In this document: positions 53,009 to 61,543 of the stretch, in pieces | Numbering within the stretch: position 1 is the stretch's first letter | Layout: every line of letters begins with the position of its first letter | Source: Rhodococcus spongiicola | GTDB lineage: Bacteria > Actinomycetota > Actinomycetes > Mycobacteriales > Mycobacteriaceae | DNA: 64,000 nt | Assembly: GCF_004011835.1 (NCBI RefSeq) | Contig: NZ_RKLN01000006.1 | Location: 186,001-250,000 of the forward strand | Direction: 5' to 3' | Notes under the pieces: model-generated | The model's database searches: none | The model's input: only the letters and a program-made list of their open reading frames with translations | Told to the model about the DNA's origin: nothing | Made by a program: the position numbers and the translations under genes

Positions 53009-53361
53009 CAAAGTTCCTCCGGGACGAGTCCGGCGGCGCGACGGTGTTCGCTTGCTTCGCGCTGACCGGCCTCGTCGCGGTGACCGCCGTCCTGCTCCAC
53101 CTCGGTGGGGCCGTCGCGGCGCGACATCGTGCTCAGGCTGCCGCCGACCTGGCAGCGCTCGCGGCGGCGCAGTCGCTAGTCGGTGGGGAAGAATCAGCCT
53201 GTAGTACCGCGGCTTTGCTCGCGCAGCGAATGCAGGTTGAGGTCAGTGAGTGCCGCGTCGAGGACTGGGATGTCGTCGTGTCCACCGAGGTGTTCATGGG
53301 ACCGTCCCCATTCGTGCTCGGCTCCGCCACCGCTGTAGCACGAGCGGGTCCCGCCGGCTGA
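53005..53361 (+). CDS. TadG-like (Rv3654c) pilus-associated membrane protein
   Basis: Protein of 118 residues beginning MTKFLRDESGGATVFACFAL. The SGGATVFA start, helix, and RHRAQAAADLAALAAAQ belong to the TadE/TadG-like Rv3654c family. Two cysteines (ESACSTA, SECRVED) might pair. In M. tuberculosis Rv3654c and Rv3655c have also been described as secreted effectors. Last gene of the operon, overlapping its neighbour by 4 bp. Confidence 0.85.
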   Translation: MTKFLRDESGGATVFACFALTGLVAVTAVLLHLGGAVAARHRAQAAADLAALAAAQSLVGGEESACSTAALLAQRMQVEVSECRVEDWDVVVSTEVFMGPSPFVLGSATAVARAGPAG

Positions 53362-53375
53362 CGGGGTCAGGCAGC

Positions 53376-53406
53376 TGACTGCGTTGCCTCGGTTGACTGC
53401 GTTGCC
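53376..53406. repeat. Short direct repeat gactgcgttgcc
   Basis: Two copies in the 58-bp spacer between the pilus operon and the convergent lactonase gene. It marks the left edge of the accessory block; possibly only slippage. Confidence 0.5.
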
Positions 53407-53419
53407 GCGAATCGGTGCT

Positions 53420-54340
53420 TCACCCTGCGAACCGGGGTTCGGGCAGCCCGCGCACGCCCAGGCCATGCACTGCGAACACGCTGCCGGGTTGGGGATGTTG
53501 TTTCAATTCCTCGGGGGCTGCGAACGCCTGCTGCGAGGTGACAAAGAGTGTTTCGTAGTCGGCGCCGCCGAACGTCACGCACGTAGGCGTGCGGACGGGC
53601 ATGTCGATTTCTCGGTCCAGGCGCCCATCGGGTGCCACACGGAGTATCTTGCCGCCGAGGTTGAGGGCGAACCAGTAGAAGCCCTCGGCATCGACCGTGG
53701 CACCATCGACGATCGCGGGTGCGGGTGCGTAGTCCGCGACAGAGAAGAAAGGTCGGCGGTTCTCGATGCGGCCCTCGTCGATGTCGAAGTCGAACACGTA
53801 GATCATGCCGCCCTTGGTGTCGCCAAAGTACATTCGCGTATCTTGCGGATCGAACGCGATACCGTTGCTGCAGATGAATGCGAAGTCCTCGGCCACTCTC
53901 CGGCAAGAGTGATCAGCGTCGAAGCGATACAGGAAAGACGACTTGTCGGTCAGCTTGCCGTCCATGCTGCCGCACCAGTACCGGCCGCGGCGATCAATCT
54001 TGCCGTCGTTGAGCCGATTGAACGGCTTGTCTGGCTCCGGGTCGAAGATCCGCTCGAAGGTGCCACGTTCCAAATCGATCGCGCAGAATCCCGAGTTCGA
54101 ACCGGCGATCAAACCGCCCCGTTCGCGGAACCCGAACGAACCGACCTGTTCGGGCATGGGCCACACCGTACGCTCGCGGGTCGCGAGGTTCAGCCGACGA
54201 ATCGACGGCTTTCGCGCACCGTTGAGGTCGATCGACGGACCCACGTGGTCTGCCCAATAGAGCGAGGATTCCTCGGCGACCCAGATCGGCGTTTCGCCAA
54301 GTCCGTCATTGCATTCCCACAAGCACTCGATCTCGACCAT
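53420..54340 (-). CDS. SMP-30/gluconolactonase family lactonase
   Basis: Six-bladed propeller hydrolase of 306 residues. Motifs: GLGETPIWVAEESSLYWAD with the metal-ligand Glu, NDGKIDRRGRYWCGSMD, SNGIAFDPQDTRMYFGDT and VDGATVDAEGFYWFAL, supplying the Asn and Asp ligands of the Ca2+/Zn2+ site. It opens sugar or other lactones. Start ATG 54340 with AAGGGAG about 6 nt upstream. Placed downstream of the hydrolase and monooxygenase genes, it may work in the same catabolic route. Confidence 0.87.
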   Translation of the reverse strand: MVEIECLWECNDGLGETPIWVAEESSLYWADHVGPSIDLNGARKPSIRRLNLATRERTVWPMPEQVGSFGFRERGGLIAGSNSGFCAIDLERGTFERIFDPEPDKPFNRLNDGKIDRRGRYWCGSMDGKLTDKSSFLYRFDADHSCRRVAEDFAFICSNGIAFDPQDTRMYFGDTKGGMIYVFDFDIDEGRIENRRPFFSVADYAPAPAIVDGATVDAEGFYWFALNLGGKILRVAPDGRLDREIDMPVRTPTCVTFGGADYETLFVTSQQAFAAPEELKQHPQPGSVFAVHGLGVRGLPEPRFAG

Positions 54341-54505
54341 GGCCGCTCCCTTGTCCAGTCCGATCAGGCCAGTGTTTGGTGGCGCCTCCAAGTGCACTAT
54401 CACACGATTGACTTCGACCCCTTGGCGATTCGTCAACGGACCTTGGTCCGACCCGAGCTCGCCTGTAGCCCAAGTGATGTCGATACCGCCGAGGGCCGAG
54501 CATTG

Positions 54506-55288
54506 CTACACCAACCGACGTCGGACGGCGGCAGCCGTCTCGGTTGGACGCGCCAACGGCACCATGTGCTTGCATTCGACGTCGATGAGTTCGAAGTCCG
54601 AGCCCAGATTGCTCTTCAGTGCGGCGACCAGCGCGGGGGTGACGCAATGTGGGTCGGTGCGGGTCGATCGAAGAAGCGTTGTTCGAATTCTGTTCTGTGG
54701 CACTACTAGCGGCCGCGCCAGCTCACTCCAATAGCTGACCATCGCCGGCAGGCACACCCGCCAACCGACGCGTCCTGCGGGCCACGGGATGAGATGTTCG
54801 TCGAGTTCGGACTGCAGCTCGCCGGCGGGTACGTCGCTCCACAAGCCGGTCGCCTTGTGCTCGCGAGCCTCGTCGCGGTCGGAGTAGTCTGGCGCCTCCA
54901 ACAGCTCCTCGGCGCTTTGGCGCATCCAGTGCCCATCCAACCCGATCGCTGGATCGAGCAACACCAGCGAGTCGACGAGATCGGGCCGCGCCGCGGCCAG
55001 ATGCAGCGCCAACCCGCCGCCGAGTGAGTGCCCGATTACCATCACCGGCTGATCGGAGTCTTGTTCTACCAATGCGGCGAGCGCGGCGACGTTGGCCTCG
55101 AGCGTCCATGGCGCAGCCCACGGCGAGCGGCCGTGACCCAGCAGATCCGGCGCGACCAGCGTCAGATCGTCAAGGTACTGCCGGGCCAGGTGCCGCCAGC
55201 GTTCACCGTGCCCAGCCAGTCCGTGAATGGCCAGGACTCGGGCGGGTCCGGCCGGGCCGTAGCGGTGAGCATGCAAAACCGCGGTCAC
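54506..55288 (-). CDS. Alpha/beta hydrolase
   Basis: Serine hydrolase of 260 residues. HGLAGHGERWRHL for the oxyanion loop, LVAPDLLGHGRS, nucleophile GHSLGGG, acid region in the last third and CKHMVPLARP with the terminal His. Typical of esterases or C-C bond hydrolases. GTG start at 55288, 45 bp after the monooxygenase stop, so both are likely co-transcribed. Substrate unknown. Confidence 0.87.
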   Translation of the reverse strand: MTAVLHAHRYGPAGPARVLAIHGLAGHGERWRHLARQYLDDLTLVAPDLLGHGRSPWAAPWTLEANVAALAALVEQDSDQPVMVIGHSLGGGLALHLAAARPDLVDSLVLLDPAIGLDGHWMRQSAEELLEAPDYSDRDEAREHKATGLWSDVPAGELQSELDEHLIPWPAGRVGWRVCLPAMVSYWSELARPLVVPQNRIRTTLLRSTRTDPHCVTPALVAALKSNLGSDFELIDVECKHMVPLARPTETAAAVRRRLV

Positions 55289-55333
55289 TGTCCCGATGTT
55301 TCCAGACCTGTCGGCGTCAGTTGCTGATACCCG

Positions 55334-57019
55334 CTAACCCGTTGGGGTCGCCGGTTCAGCAATTGCCACATTCCGAATGAACCACCGTTCGAGCCAGCGG
55401 GCCAGCGTGGCCGCGTCGGCTGAGTGGCCTGCGGCGGCGAGGTAGCCGTCGGGCCGTAGCAGCATCCAACCGGGCTGGGCGGCCAACTGCTCTGCGATCT
55501 GTACGTCGCTGCCTCGCAGTCGTGGTTGATGGGTCGCGATGCGTACCCGGTGGACGGTGATCAGGTCGCGGAACGAGTGGTAGGAATCATCGATTGCGGC
55601 GTTGGTGTCGGTGATGAACAGCGTCAGCGCGGACAGGTCTTGCATGTCGTAGAGATGTCGGCGCTCTTCGGTTTTGGTTGGCTCGTCGTTCGTTGACTCA
55701 GCGTTGGTTGGGTCGTCGCCGACTGTGTACAGGTCCATATCAGGGACGCGGTCACCGGCGTGTAGGTCGCCATTGCGTCCCGCATGCCTGGCAATTGGGC
55801 AGCTGCGATAGGTCGCGGCGAGCTGTCCGAGCCGGGGCGTCACTTTGTCCTGGGTGGCTGATCTGGTGAGCAGCCGTGGTGCGAGGCGAGTCAGTGCCGA
55901 ATGCACGATCGGATTGGTGGAGTTGACGACTCTGGTCATTCTTCGGGTCATCCGGACCACCTGCTTGATCACCGGGAGCCGATCGGTTTCGTAGGTGTCG
56001 AGCAATTCGGGTTTCGCCTGTGTATTGAGCACCATTGCCAGCTTCCACGACAAGTTGATCATGTCCTGAATTCCGGTGTTCATGCCCTGCCCGCCGGCTG
56101 GGCTGTGGACATGGGCGGCGTCGCCACCGAAGAACACTCGCCCGGCGCGCAACGTGGACATGTGGCGGCTGTTGATCCGGAAGCGTGAGCTCCAATTCAG
56201 GTTGTGCAGCGTTGCCGGAACGTGAGAGACGCGATCGTAGAGGCGCTGAATATCCTTCAGTGTCGGTTCGGCCGCCTCACCGGCAATCCCGTCGGGGTCG
56301 GTCGCGGTGAACCGGAATCGCCCCTCGCCCATCGGGAACACCGCGATGAACCCCCTGGGTGCCAAGAAGACGGACATCTGGTCTTCGGCAAGATCGCCGT
56401 CAAGATGCAGGTCGCCCAAGGCGTATTTCTGGGTGAACGAGGTGCCCTCGAAGGTCAGCCCGAGCGCCTTGCGGGTGGGGCTGTGTGCGCCGTCTGCGGC
56501 GATCAGATACGACGCCTCAACTTGTTCGTCGGTTCCATCGGCCCTGCGCAGCACCACCTTCACCGTGTTGCCATCGTGGGTGTTGCCAGCGTCGTGATTC
56601 TGTGTGACCGAGACCAGTTCGACACCACGCTCGATCTTCACGCCCTGACGAGCACACTGATCGGCGAGGATGCGTTCGGTTTCCGACTGGGCGAGCAGCA
56701 GAATGTAGTTGAACTCGCTGGGCATCCGGTGCAGCTCCACATCGGCCAGTTTGCGGCCCTTGGCGTACAGGGTCGTTGCACTCACCGGATTGCCCAGTCG
56801 CAGCAGTTCCTCGCCGACTGCGCGGGGCCGCAACAACTCGACCGTGCGCGCCTGAATGGCCAGCGCCCGTGATGTGTCTGACGGCTTGGGCGCCTTGTCG
56901 ACGATGCGCACATTGATTCCGAGCCGAGACAGCTCAACTGCGGCTGTCAGCCCAGTTGGTCCAGCTCCGACAATCAACACCGGCACCTTGTCTTCGGCGC
57001 GAATCATCTGCGACTTCAT
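55334..57019 (-). CDS. FAD-dependent aromatic monooxygenase (group A)
   Basis: Flavoprotein hydroxylase of 561 residues. FAD motif LIVGAGPTGLTAAVELSRLG, the DG motif AADGAHSPTR, and GDAAHVHSPAGGQGMNTGIQ; C-terminal thioredoxin-like domain as in phenol hydroxylase and PHBH relatives (MhpA, PgaE, rifampicin monooxygenase groups). It adds one oxygen to an aromatic ring using NAD(P)H. ATG 57019 has AAGGAG 7 nt upstream. Two operator-like sites lie between it and the divergent tetR gene. The stretch NAESTNDEPTKTEE is a polar insertion. Confidence 0.9.
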   Translation of the reverse strand: MKSQMIRAEDKVPVLIVGAGPTGLTAAVELSRLGINVRIVDKAPKPSDTSRALAIQARTVELLRPRAVGEELLRLGNPVSATTLYAKGRKLADVELHRMPSEFNYILLLAQSETERILADQCARQGVKIERGVELVSVTQNHDAGNTHDGNTVKVVLRRADGTDEQVEASYLIAADGAHSPTRKALGLTFEGTSFTQKYALGDLHLDGDLAEDQMSVFLAPRGFIAVFPMGEGRFRFTATDPDGIAGEAAEPTLKDIQRLYDRVSHVPATLHNLNWSSRFRINSRHMSTLRAGRVFFGGDAAHVHSPAGGQGMNTGIQDMINLSWKLAMVLNTQAKPELLDTYETDRLPVIKQVVRMTRRMTRVVNSTNPIVHSALTRLAPRLLTRSATQDKVTPRLGQLAATYRSCPIARHAGRNGDLHAGDRVPDMDLYTVGDDPTNAESTNDEPTKTEERRHLYDMQDLSALTLFITDTNAAIDDSYHSFRDLITVHRVRIATHQPRLRGSDVQIAEQLAAQPGWMLLRPDGYLAAAGHSADAATLARWLERWFIRNVAIAEPATPTG

Positions 57020-57045
57020 GGTCCCGCTCCTTGGCCCCTAACCAA

Positions 57046-57064
57046 GTCAACAGTTGATGACTTA
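57046..57064. promoter_or_regulatory. Operator-like site 1 (GTCAACAGTTGATGACTTA)
   Basis: 19-bp element with palindromic core TCAAC-A-GTTGA, 27 bp upstream of the monooxygenase start. It matches the copies at 57090 and 57862. Probable TetR-family operator. Confidence 0.75.
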
Positions 57065-57089
57065 AATCTAGCCTCGCCGACCAGCTGAT

Positions 57090-57108
57090 GTCAACCGTTG
57101 ATGACTTA
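57090..57108. promoter_or_regulatory. Operator-like site 2 (GTCAACCGTTGATGACTTA)
   Basis: Same element with one changed base, ending 10 bp before the tetR ATG. It would allow autoregulation of the repressor. Confidence 0.75.
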
Positions 57109-57118
57109 TGCTGGGCAC

Positions 57119-57733
57119 ATGACTGCCGCCCGGCCTCGCAACGCCGCGGGAACCCGCGCCGACATCCTCCGTGCTGCACGTGTTCGCTTCGGTGCCGACG
57201 GCTACGAGCGCACCACCCTGAGAGCGGTTGCAGCCGACGTCGGCGTGGATGCGGCCTTGGTCATCCGCTATTTCGGTAGCAAGCAAGATCTCTTCGCCGC
57301 GGCCGCCGACTTCCGCGTCGAACTGCCGGACCTGAGCGACACCGATCCCGAAGACGTGGCCGAAGCGCTGTTGCCGAAGTTCTTCGCGGTATGGGAGGAC
57401 GAGACCACATTCGTCGCCCTCTTGCGCGCGGCGATGACCAGCCCCACCGCCGCCGAGACGATGCGACAAGTCTTCGCCGAGCAGATCGCACCCAAGCTCG
57501 CCCCGATCACCCCCGATCACGCTGCTCAACGCGCCGGCTTGATGGGCGCTCTCATCATCGGTTTGGCCACCACCCGGTATGTGCTGGCCAACCCCGCAGT
57601 GGCCAACTTGAGCCACGACGAACTCGCCGCCTGGATCAGCCCGCTGATACGTCAACTATTGGTCGGCCCCGCTCCCGAGGAAGCCAAGCCCAAAACGGGG
57701 CGTCGCCGGCGGCCGCGTACAACCGACATCTGA
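57119..57733 (+). CDS. TetR-family transcription repressor
   Basis: Regulator of 204 residues. N-terminal helix-turn-helix TTLRAVAADVGVDAALVIRY with following FGSKQDLFAAAADF; the C-terminal ligand domain is alpha-helical (DUF/TetR_C type with LMGALIIGLATTRYVLA) and a basic tail KTGRRRRPRTT closes it. Divergent from the monooxygenase gene and flanked by matching operator sites, it most likely represses itself, the monooxygenase operon and the small downstream gene. Confidence 0.9.
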   Translation: MTAARPRNAAGTRADILRAARVRFGADGYERTTLRAVAADVGVDAALVIRYFGSKQDLFAAAADFRVELPDLSDTDPEDVAEALLPKFFAVWEDETTFVALLRAAMTSPTAAETMRQVFAEQIAPKLAPITPDHAAQRAGLMGALIIGLATTRYVLANPAVANLSHDELAAWISPLIRQLLVGPAPEEAKPKTGRRRRPRTTDI

Positions 57734-57861
57734 TGCGTGGCGCCCGAGGTGCCGTGCGAACAGGGCCTGCAGCCTCGACGCCGCGTTCGACGTTGCTCGG
57801 TCTGCGTGTCGCCCCTTTTAGTCATCATGCGTTGACATATCCAGGACGGCATGCCAGCATA

Positions 57862-57880
57862 GTCAACAGTTGATGACTTA
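57862..57880. promoter_or_regulatory. Operator-like site 3 (GTCAACAGTTGATGACTTA)
   Basis: Exact copy of site 1, 22 bp upstream of the ATG at 57903 and downstream of tetR. It suggests the small gene has its own promoter in the same regulon. Confidence 0.75.
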
Positions 57881-57902
57881 TTGGTGATCCCGGAGGTTCG
57901 CC

Positions 57903-58316
57903 ATGACTGTCAAAGTGCTGCAGACTGGCCTCGACCCAGACCTGATCGACTTCACCTCACCTGATTTCGCTCAATTCGAAGGTCTGACCCGAGAGGCGTT
58001 GCGCAAGGCCAACGACGACAATGTCGCGGCATTGCGTGCGGCTGGATTCGATGTCGACAACGTCCTGATCGATTTCGGTGAGACCGCCGTCGACGTGATC
58101 CGCGATGCGATCACCGCCACTCGATACGACGCCGTTCTGATCGGCGCGGGCGTGCGGCTGGTACCGAGGAATACCTTGCTCTTCGAGTCGTTGGTCAACC
58201 TCATCCATACCGAACTTCCCTCGGCGCGTTTCGTTTTCAACTACGTTCCGAGATCGACACCCGACGATATCTACCGCTGGTTCGACTCGCCTCGAGCCAC
58301 CGAACCCAAGAAGTGA
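57903..58316 (+). CDS. Small protein with CheY-like alternating fold, unknown function
   Basis: Protein of 137 residues, family not recognised. Predicted strands and helices alternate (KVLQTGL; helix to AALRAAGF; NVLIDFG; VIRDAITATR; YDAVLIGAGVR; ESLVNLIHTEL; ARFVFNYV), like a receiver or flavodoxin-type domain without the usual phosphorylation Asp set. Its C terminus PRATEPKK also ends the unrelated protein at 58646-59071. Good site CCGGAGG before the ATG. It has its own operator (57862) and a decayed copy downstream. It may sense or process a product of the monooxygenase pathway; speculation. Confidence 0.75.
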   Translation: MTVKVLQTGLDPDLIDFTSPDFAQFEGLTREALRKANDDNVAALRAAGFDVDNVLIDFGETAVDVIRDAITATRYDAVLIGAGVRLVPRNTLLFESLVNLIHTELPSARFVFNYVPRSTPDDIYRWFDSPRATEPKK

Positions 58317-58395
58317 TGGCGTGCACGGCGTAGTAGCCACTCATCGGTGGTAGTGAATCAGCTAGTGCCACAGCATCAGACCTCGCAAAGCCCAA

Positions 58396-58446
58396 AGGCA
58401 ACTGACTCCGGAGCCGCCGTGGCGAGTACCGCCGAAAGGACACCGA
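58396..58446. repeat. Duplicated 3' end of the MrfA-type helicase gene
   Basis: The segment tgactccggagcc(g)ccg(t)g through gaaaggacaccgatcg matches 59190-59240, the C-terminal codons of the helicase gene, with about three mismatches over 50 bp. It lies outside any gene here, so it is a relic of a segmental duplication. Confidence 0.8.
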
Positions 58447-58636
58447 TCGAGTCGTGATTCGCGATGCGATGACCACTACCCGATGAGATGCTGCTCCGAT
58501 CGGCGCGGGAGTAGGGCTGGCAGCGAGGGACGTATCGCTGACCGAATCACTGGTAAGCCTCCTCGATACCGAATGCCATTCGGCGCGTTCTATTTTCGGA
58601 TAACCTTGAAATCGACACCGGATGACATCGAGAATG
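58447..58636 (+). pseudogene. Decayed copy of the 57903 gene (3' half)
   Basis: gtgattcgcgatgcgatgac at 58454 onward through attcggcgcgttctattttc and gacaccggatgacatcg parallels the second half of the 57903 gene (gtgatccgcgatgcgatcac ... tcggcgcgtttcgttttcaa ... gacacccgacgatatc). In-frame stops and frameshifts (e.g. ccgatgagatg) destroy the frame. The 5' half is missing. Confidence 0.75.
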
Positions 58637-58645
58637 CAGGGCAGA

Positions 58646-59071
58646 ATGAGCGAGATGAGCGACACCAGTAAGCAGGGCCCGGGCGACGAAGGTCTGACGG
58701 GGTCCTCCAGTCACGAGGCTGGCTACGAGCCGCGTGGAGTGGGCAGCTACCGCTACCACGACTCCGGCGAGATCGTCGCCGGTGAGATCTGGAGCCAGGG
58801 CCCGTTCCATCGCACCTTGTGGGTGCTCGGGCCAGAGGGGCCAGTCGTCGTGGACGTCCACGGCCACCAACGGATCCCCTACGATCTCCCGACCTACTTC
58901 CCCGAGACGCACTTGTGGGGCCGGTCGAGCGGCTACGGCTACCGGCCGATTGACTTGCGTGGACGCCGACCCTCGGTCACCGCCGAGCGATGGGCTGCCC
59001 TCACCGAGGGCGCCTTCGAGGTCCGAGATGACTCGGCCGGCACTCGACGAGTCACCGAACCCAAGAAGTGA
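58646..59071 (+). CDS. Hypothetical protein ending in TEPKK
   Basis: Protein of about 141 residues without recognised domain. Start region MSEMSDTSKQGPGDEG is low-complexity; the middle has aromatic, Gly/Pro-rich text (YRYHDSGEIVAGEIWSQGPF, HRTLWVLGPEGPVVVDVHGH) suggesting a small beta-rich fold; the end is RRVTEPKK, shared with the 57903 protein. ATG 58646 or 58655. It is convergent with the helicase gene. The shared 3' end and 3' flank argue that one gene end was copied to the other. Confidence 0.6.
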   Translation: MSEMSDTSKQGPGDEGLTGSSSHEAGYEPRGVGSYRYHDSGEIVAGEIWSQGPFHRTLWVLGPEGPVVVDVHGHQRIPYDLPTYFPETHLWGRSSGYGYRPIDLRGRRPSVTAERWAALTEGAFEVRDDSAGTRRVTEPKK

Positions 59072-59182
59072 TCGCCTGCAACACGCGGATGTGATCGCGG
59101 TGGGGCAGCCCCCGGGAATAGGCCCCGGGTCATTGCGGAAGATGCAAGGTTCCTCCGGGAGCCCGGCGGCGCGAAGTCGGGC

Positions 59183-61543
59183 TCAAGCAGTTGACTCCGG
59201 AGCCACCGCGGCGAGTACCGCCGAAAGGACACCGATCGCGCCATCCTTGTCCAGCGGTTGGTTTCCGTTGCCGCACTTGGGGGAGTGCACGCACGACGGG
59301 CAGCCGGCGGCGCACTCGCACGAGACGATCGCCGATCGTGTCGCGCTGAGCCAGCGCACCAGCTCGGCGTGACCTCGGTCGGCGAATCCCGCACCACCCG
59401 GATGACCGTCGTAGACGAACACGGTCGGCAGTCCGGTGTCGGGGTGCAGGGCGGTGGATACGCCGCCGATGTCGCCGCGATCGCACGTCGCAACCAGCGG
59501 GAGTAGCCCGATGGCGGCGTGCTCGGCCGCATGCAACGCGCCGGGGATGCGGTCGGTGCCGATGCCTCCGTTTGCGAGCATTTCGGGGGTGATGGTGTAC
59601 ATCACGGCTCGGGTATCGAGTGTCTGAGCGGGCATGTCTAGTTCAACGGAGTCGAGCACCTGTCCCGACGCCAGCCGACGCAGGTACCCGACCACCTGGT
59701 GGGTGACCTCGACTTGCGCCAGCGCAACGTCGACTTCGCCGTATCGCTTGTGTACCGATATGTCACCCACTGCTATGTCGGTGATTTCTCGCGCGGAGGT
59801 GGTCCACTCGGGTTCCTCGGCATGGACGATAGCGATGCCGTCCTCGAGATCGAGATGGTCGACGACGAACGACTCACCTTGGTGGATATGGACTGCGCCG
59901 GGATGGATGGTGGCGGGCGCCCGGCCTGCGTCGACGGTGCCGAGGAGGCGACCGGACTCGCCGTCGACGATCGCGACCTGGCCGCCAATTCCGCCCCGGA
60001 TATCGAGCGATGAGTGCGGATCGCTGTCCGCGGCGATAAACCAGCCTTGTGAGCGCCGCCGGATCAGACCTCGAGCCGAGAGGTCGGCGAGCACCTCCGC
60101 CGCATCGAGATCGGCCACTTCGGTGTCGGACAGGGGCATCTCCATTGCCGCGCACAGCAGCTGTGGACCCAGTACGTAGGGATTCGTCGGATCGGTCACG
60201 GTCGCCTCGACTGGACGATCCAGCAGGGCGGATGGATGGTGCACGAGGTACGTGTCGAGCGGATCGTCGCGGGCGACGAGCACGACCAGCGACCCCTCGC
60301 CCCGCCGACCCGACCGCCCGGCCTGCTGCCAGAAAGAGGCGACCGTGCCAGGGAAACCGGCGACCACGACGGCGTCGAGACCGGCGATATCCACGCCCAG
60401 CTCGAGGGCATTCGTCGTCGCGGCTCCGAGTAGTCGACCATCGGCGATGGATGCCTCTAGGTCGCGGCGGTCCTCCGCGAGGTACCCGGCACGGTAGGCG
60501 GCCACCCGTTCGGCCAAATCGGGTTCGATCTCGGACAGGATGCGACGGGCACCGAGCGCGGCTAGTTCGGCGGCGCGGCGGGAACGGACGAACGTCAGTG
60601 TTCGCGCGCCCTCGACGAGCAGATCCGCCATGATCCGGGACGCCTCCGATCCTGCCGATCGCCGGACCGGGGCACCGTTCTCTCCGGTCACGGACTCGAG
60701 CAGCGGCGGCTCCCAGAACGCGATCGTGCGGGGACCGTGTGGGGAACCGTCTTCCGTGACTTCCGCGCACGGGGCCCCGATCAGCCGTGATGCGGCCGCA
60801 CCGGGCTCCGAGGTGGTAGCGCTCGCCAGCACGAACACCGGGCTCGCGCCATACCGTGCGGCGATCCGGCGTAGTCGGCGCAGTACCAGCGCAACGTTCG
60901 ATCCGAACACTCCGCGATAGGAGTGGCACTCGTCGACGACGACATACCGAAGATTCCGTAGCAGCCGTGCCCACCGTTGATGCGAGCGAAGGATCCCGAT
61001 ATGCAGCATGTCCGGGTTCGTGAAGATCCATCGTGAGTTCGCCCGGGCCCACTGCCGACCCTCGGTCGAGGTGTCGCCATCGAAACCGGCCGGGTGGATA
61101 GACGACAACTCCGGCTCCGACTCGGTCAGGGCGGTCACGGAGCGAAGTTGATCGGCACCGAGCGCCTTCGTCGGAGACAGATAGAGCGCCGTGTCGTGCG
61201 AGTCGGCGAGGGCGGTCAGCACCGGAAGCTGGTACGCCAACGACTTGCCCGACGCCGTACCGGTCGCGACGACGACATGCTCGCCCTCGGCGGCGACGGA
61301 TGCGGCCTCTGCTTGATGCCTCCAGGGTTGCGGGATTCCTGCCGCACGCAACGCGCTCACAACAGCCGGATGTGCCCATTCGGGCCAGTCCGCGAATCGC
61401 GAGACCCGGGATGGGAGGTCGGCGGCGAAAATTAGAGGCTGTTCCCCAGGGGGTGTGCCGGCCAGGACACGAGTGAGGAGGTTCTGTCCATACGAGTTGT
61501 CGCCGGTTTCGCCCGGATACTGTCGGTCGGCGGCGACATTCAC
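59183..61543 (-). CDS. MrfA/YprA-type DEAD/H helicase with DUF1998 (Rv3649-like)
   Basis: Superfamily 2 helicase of 786 residues. Q/Walker A region VVVATGTASGKSLAYQLPVL, motif II VVDECHSY, motif III SATTSEPG, motif VI QQAGRSGRRGEGS; the C-terminal DUF1998/MZB domain has four cysteines (CECAAGCPSCVHSPKCGNG) for a metal. The Bacillus relative MrfA removes mitomycin adducts with an exonuclease partner. GTG 61543 with AAGAGG 5 nt upstream. Its 3' end has been copied to 58396-58446. Confidence 0.9.
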   Translation of the reverse strand: MNVAADRQYPGETGDNSYGQNLLTRVLAGTPPGEQPLIFAADLPSRVSRFADWPEWAHPAVVSALRAAGIPQPWRHQAEAASVAAEGEHVVVATGTASGKSLAYQLPVLTALADSHDTALYLSPTKALGADQLRSVTALTESEPELSSIHPAGFDGDTSTEGRQWARANSRWIFTNPDMLHIGILRSHQRWARLLRNLRYVVVDECHSYRGVFGSNVALVLRRLRRIAARYGASPVFVLASATTSEPGAAASRLIGAPCAEVTEDGSPHGPRTIAFWEPPLLESVTGENGAPVRRSAGSEASRIMADLLVEGARTLTFVRSRRAAELAALGARRILSEIEPDLAERVAAYRAGYLAEDRRDLEASIADGRLLGAATTNALELGVDIAGLDAVVVAGFPGTVASFWQQAGRSGRRGEGSLVVLVARDDPLDTYLVHHPSALLDRPVEATVTDPTNPYVLGPQLLCAAMEMPLSDTEVADLDAAEVLADLSARGLIRRRSQGWFIAADSDPHSSLDIRGGIGGQVAIVDGESGRLLGTVDAGRAPATIHPGAVHIHQGESFVVDHLDLEDGIAIVHAEEPEWTTSAREITDIAVGDISVHKRYGEVDVALAQVEVTHQVVGYLRRLASGQVLDSVELDMPAQTLDTRAVMYTITPEMLANGGIGTDRIPGALHAAEHAAIGLLPLVATCDRGDIGGVSTALHPDTGLPTVFVYDGHPGGAGFADRGHAELVRWLSATRSAIVSCECAAGCPSCVHSPKCGNGNQPLDKDGAIGVLSAVLAAVAPESTA

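Larger units (their letters stand above)
58317..58645. other. Duplication junction region
   Basis: The gap between the two TEPKK genes. In order: the shared 3' flank after the stop (gtgat(g/c)gc(g/c)tgca), about 60 bp unassigned, the helicase-end copy, and the decayed gene copy. Confidence 0.65.
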
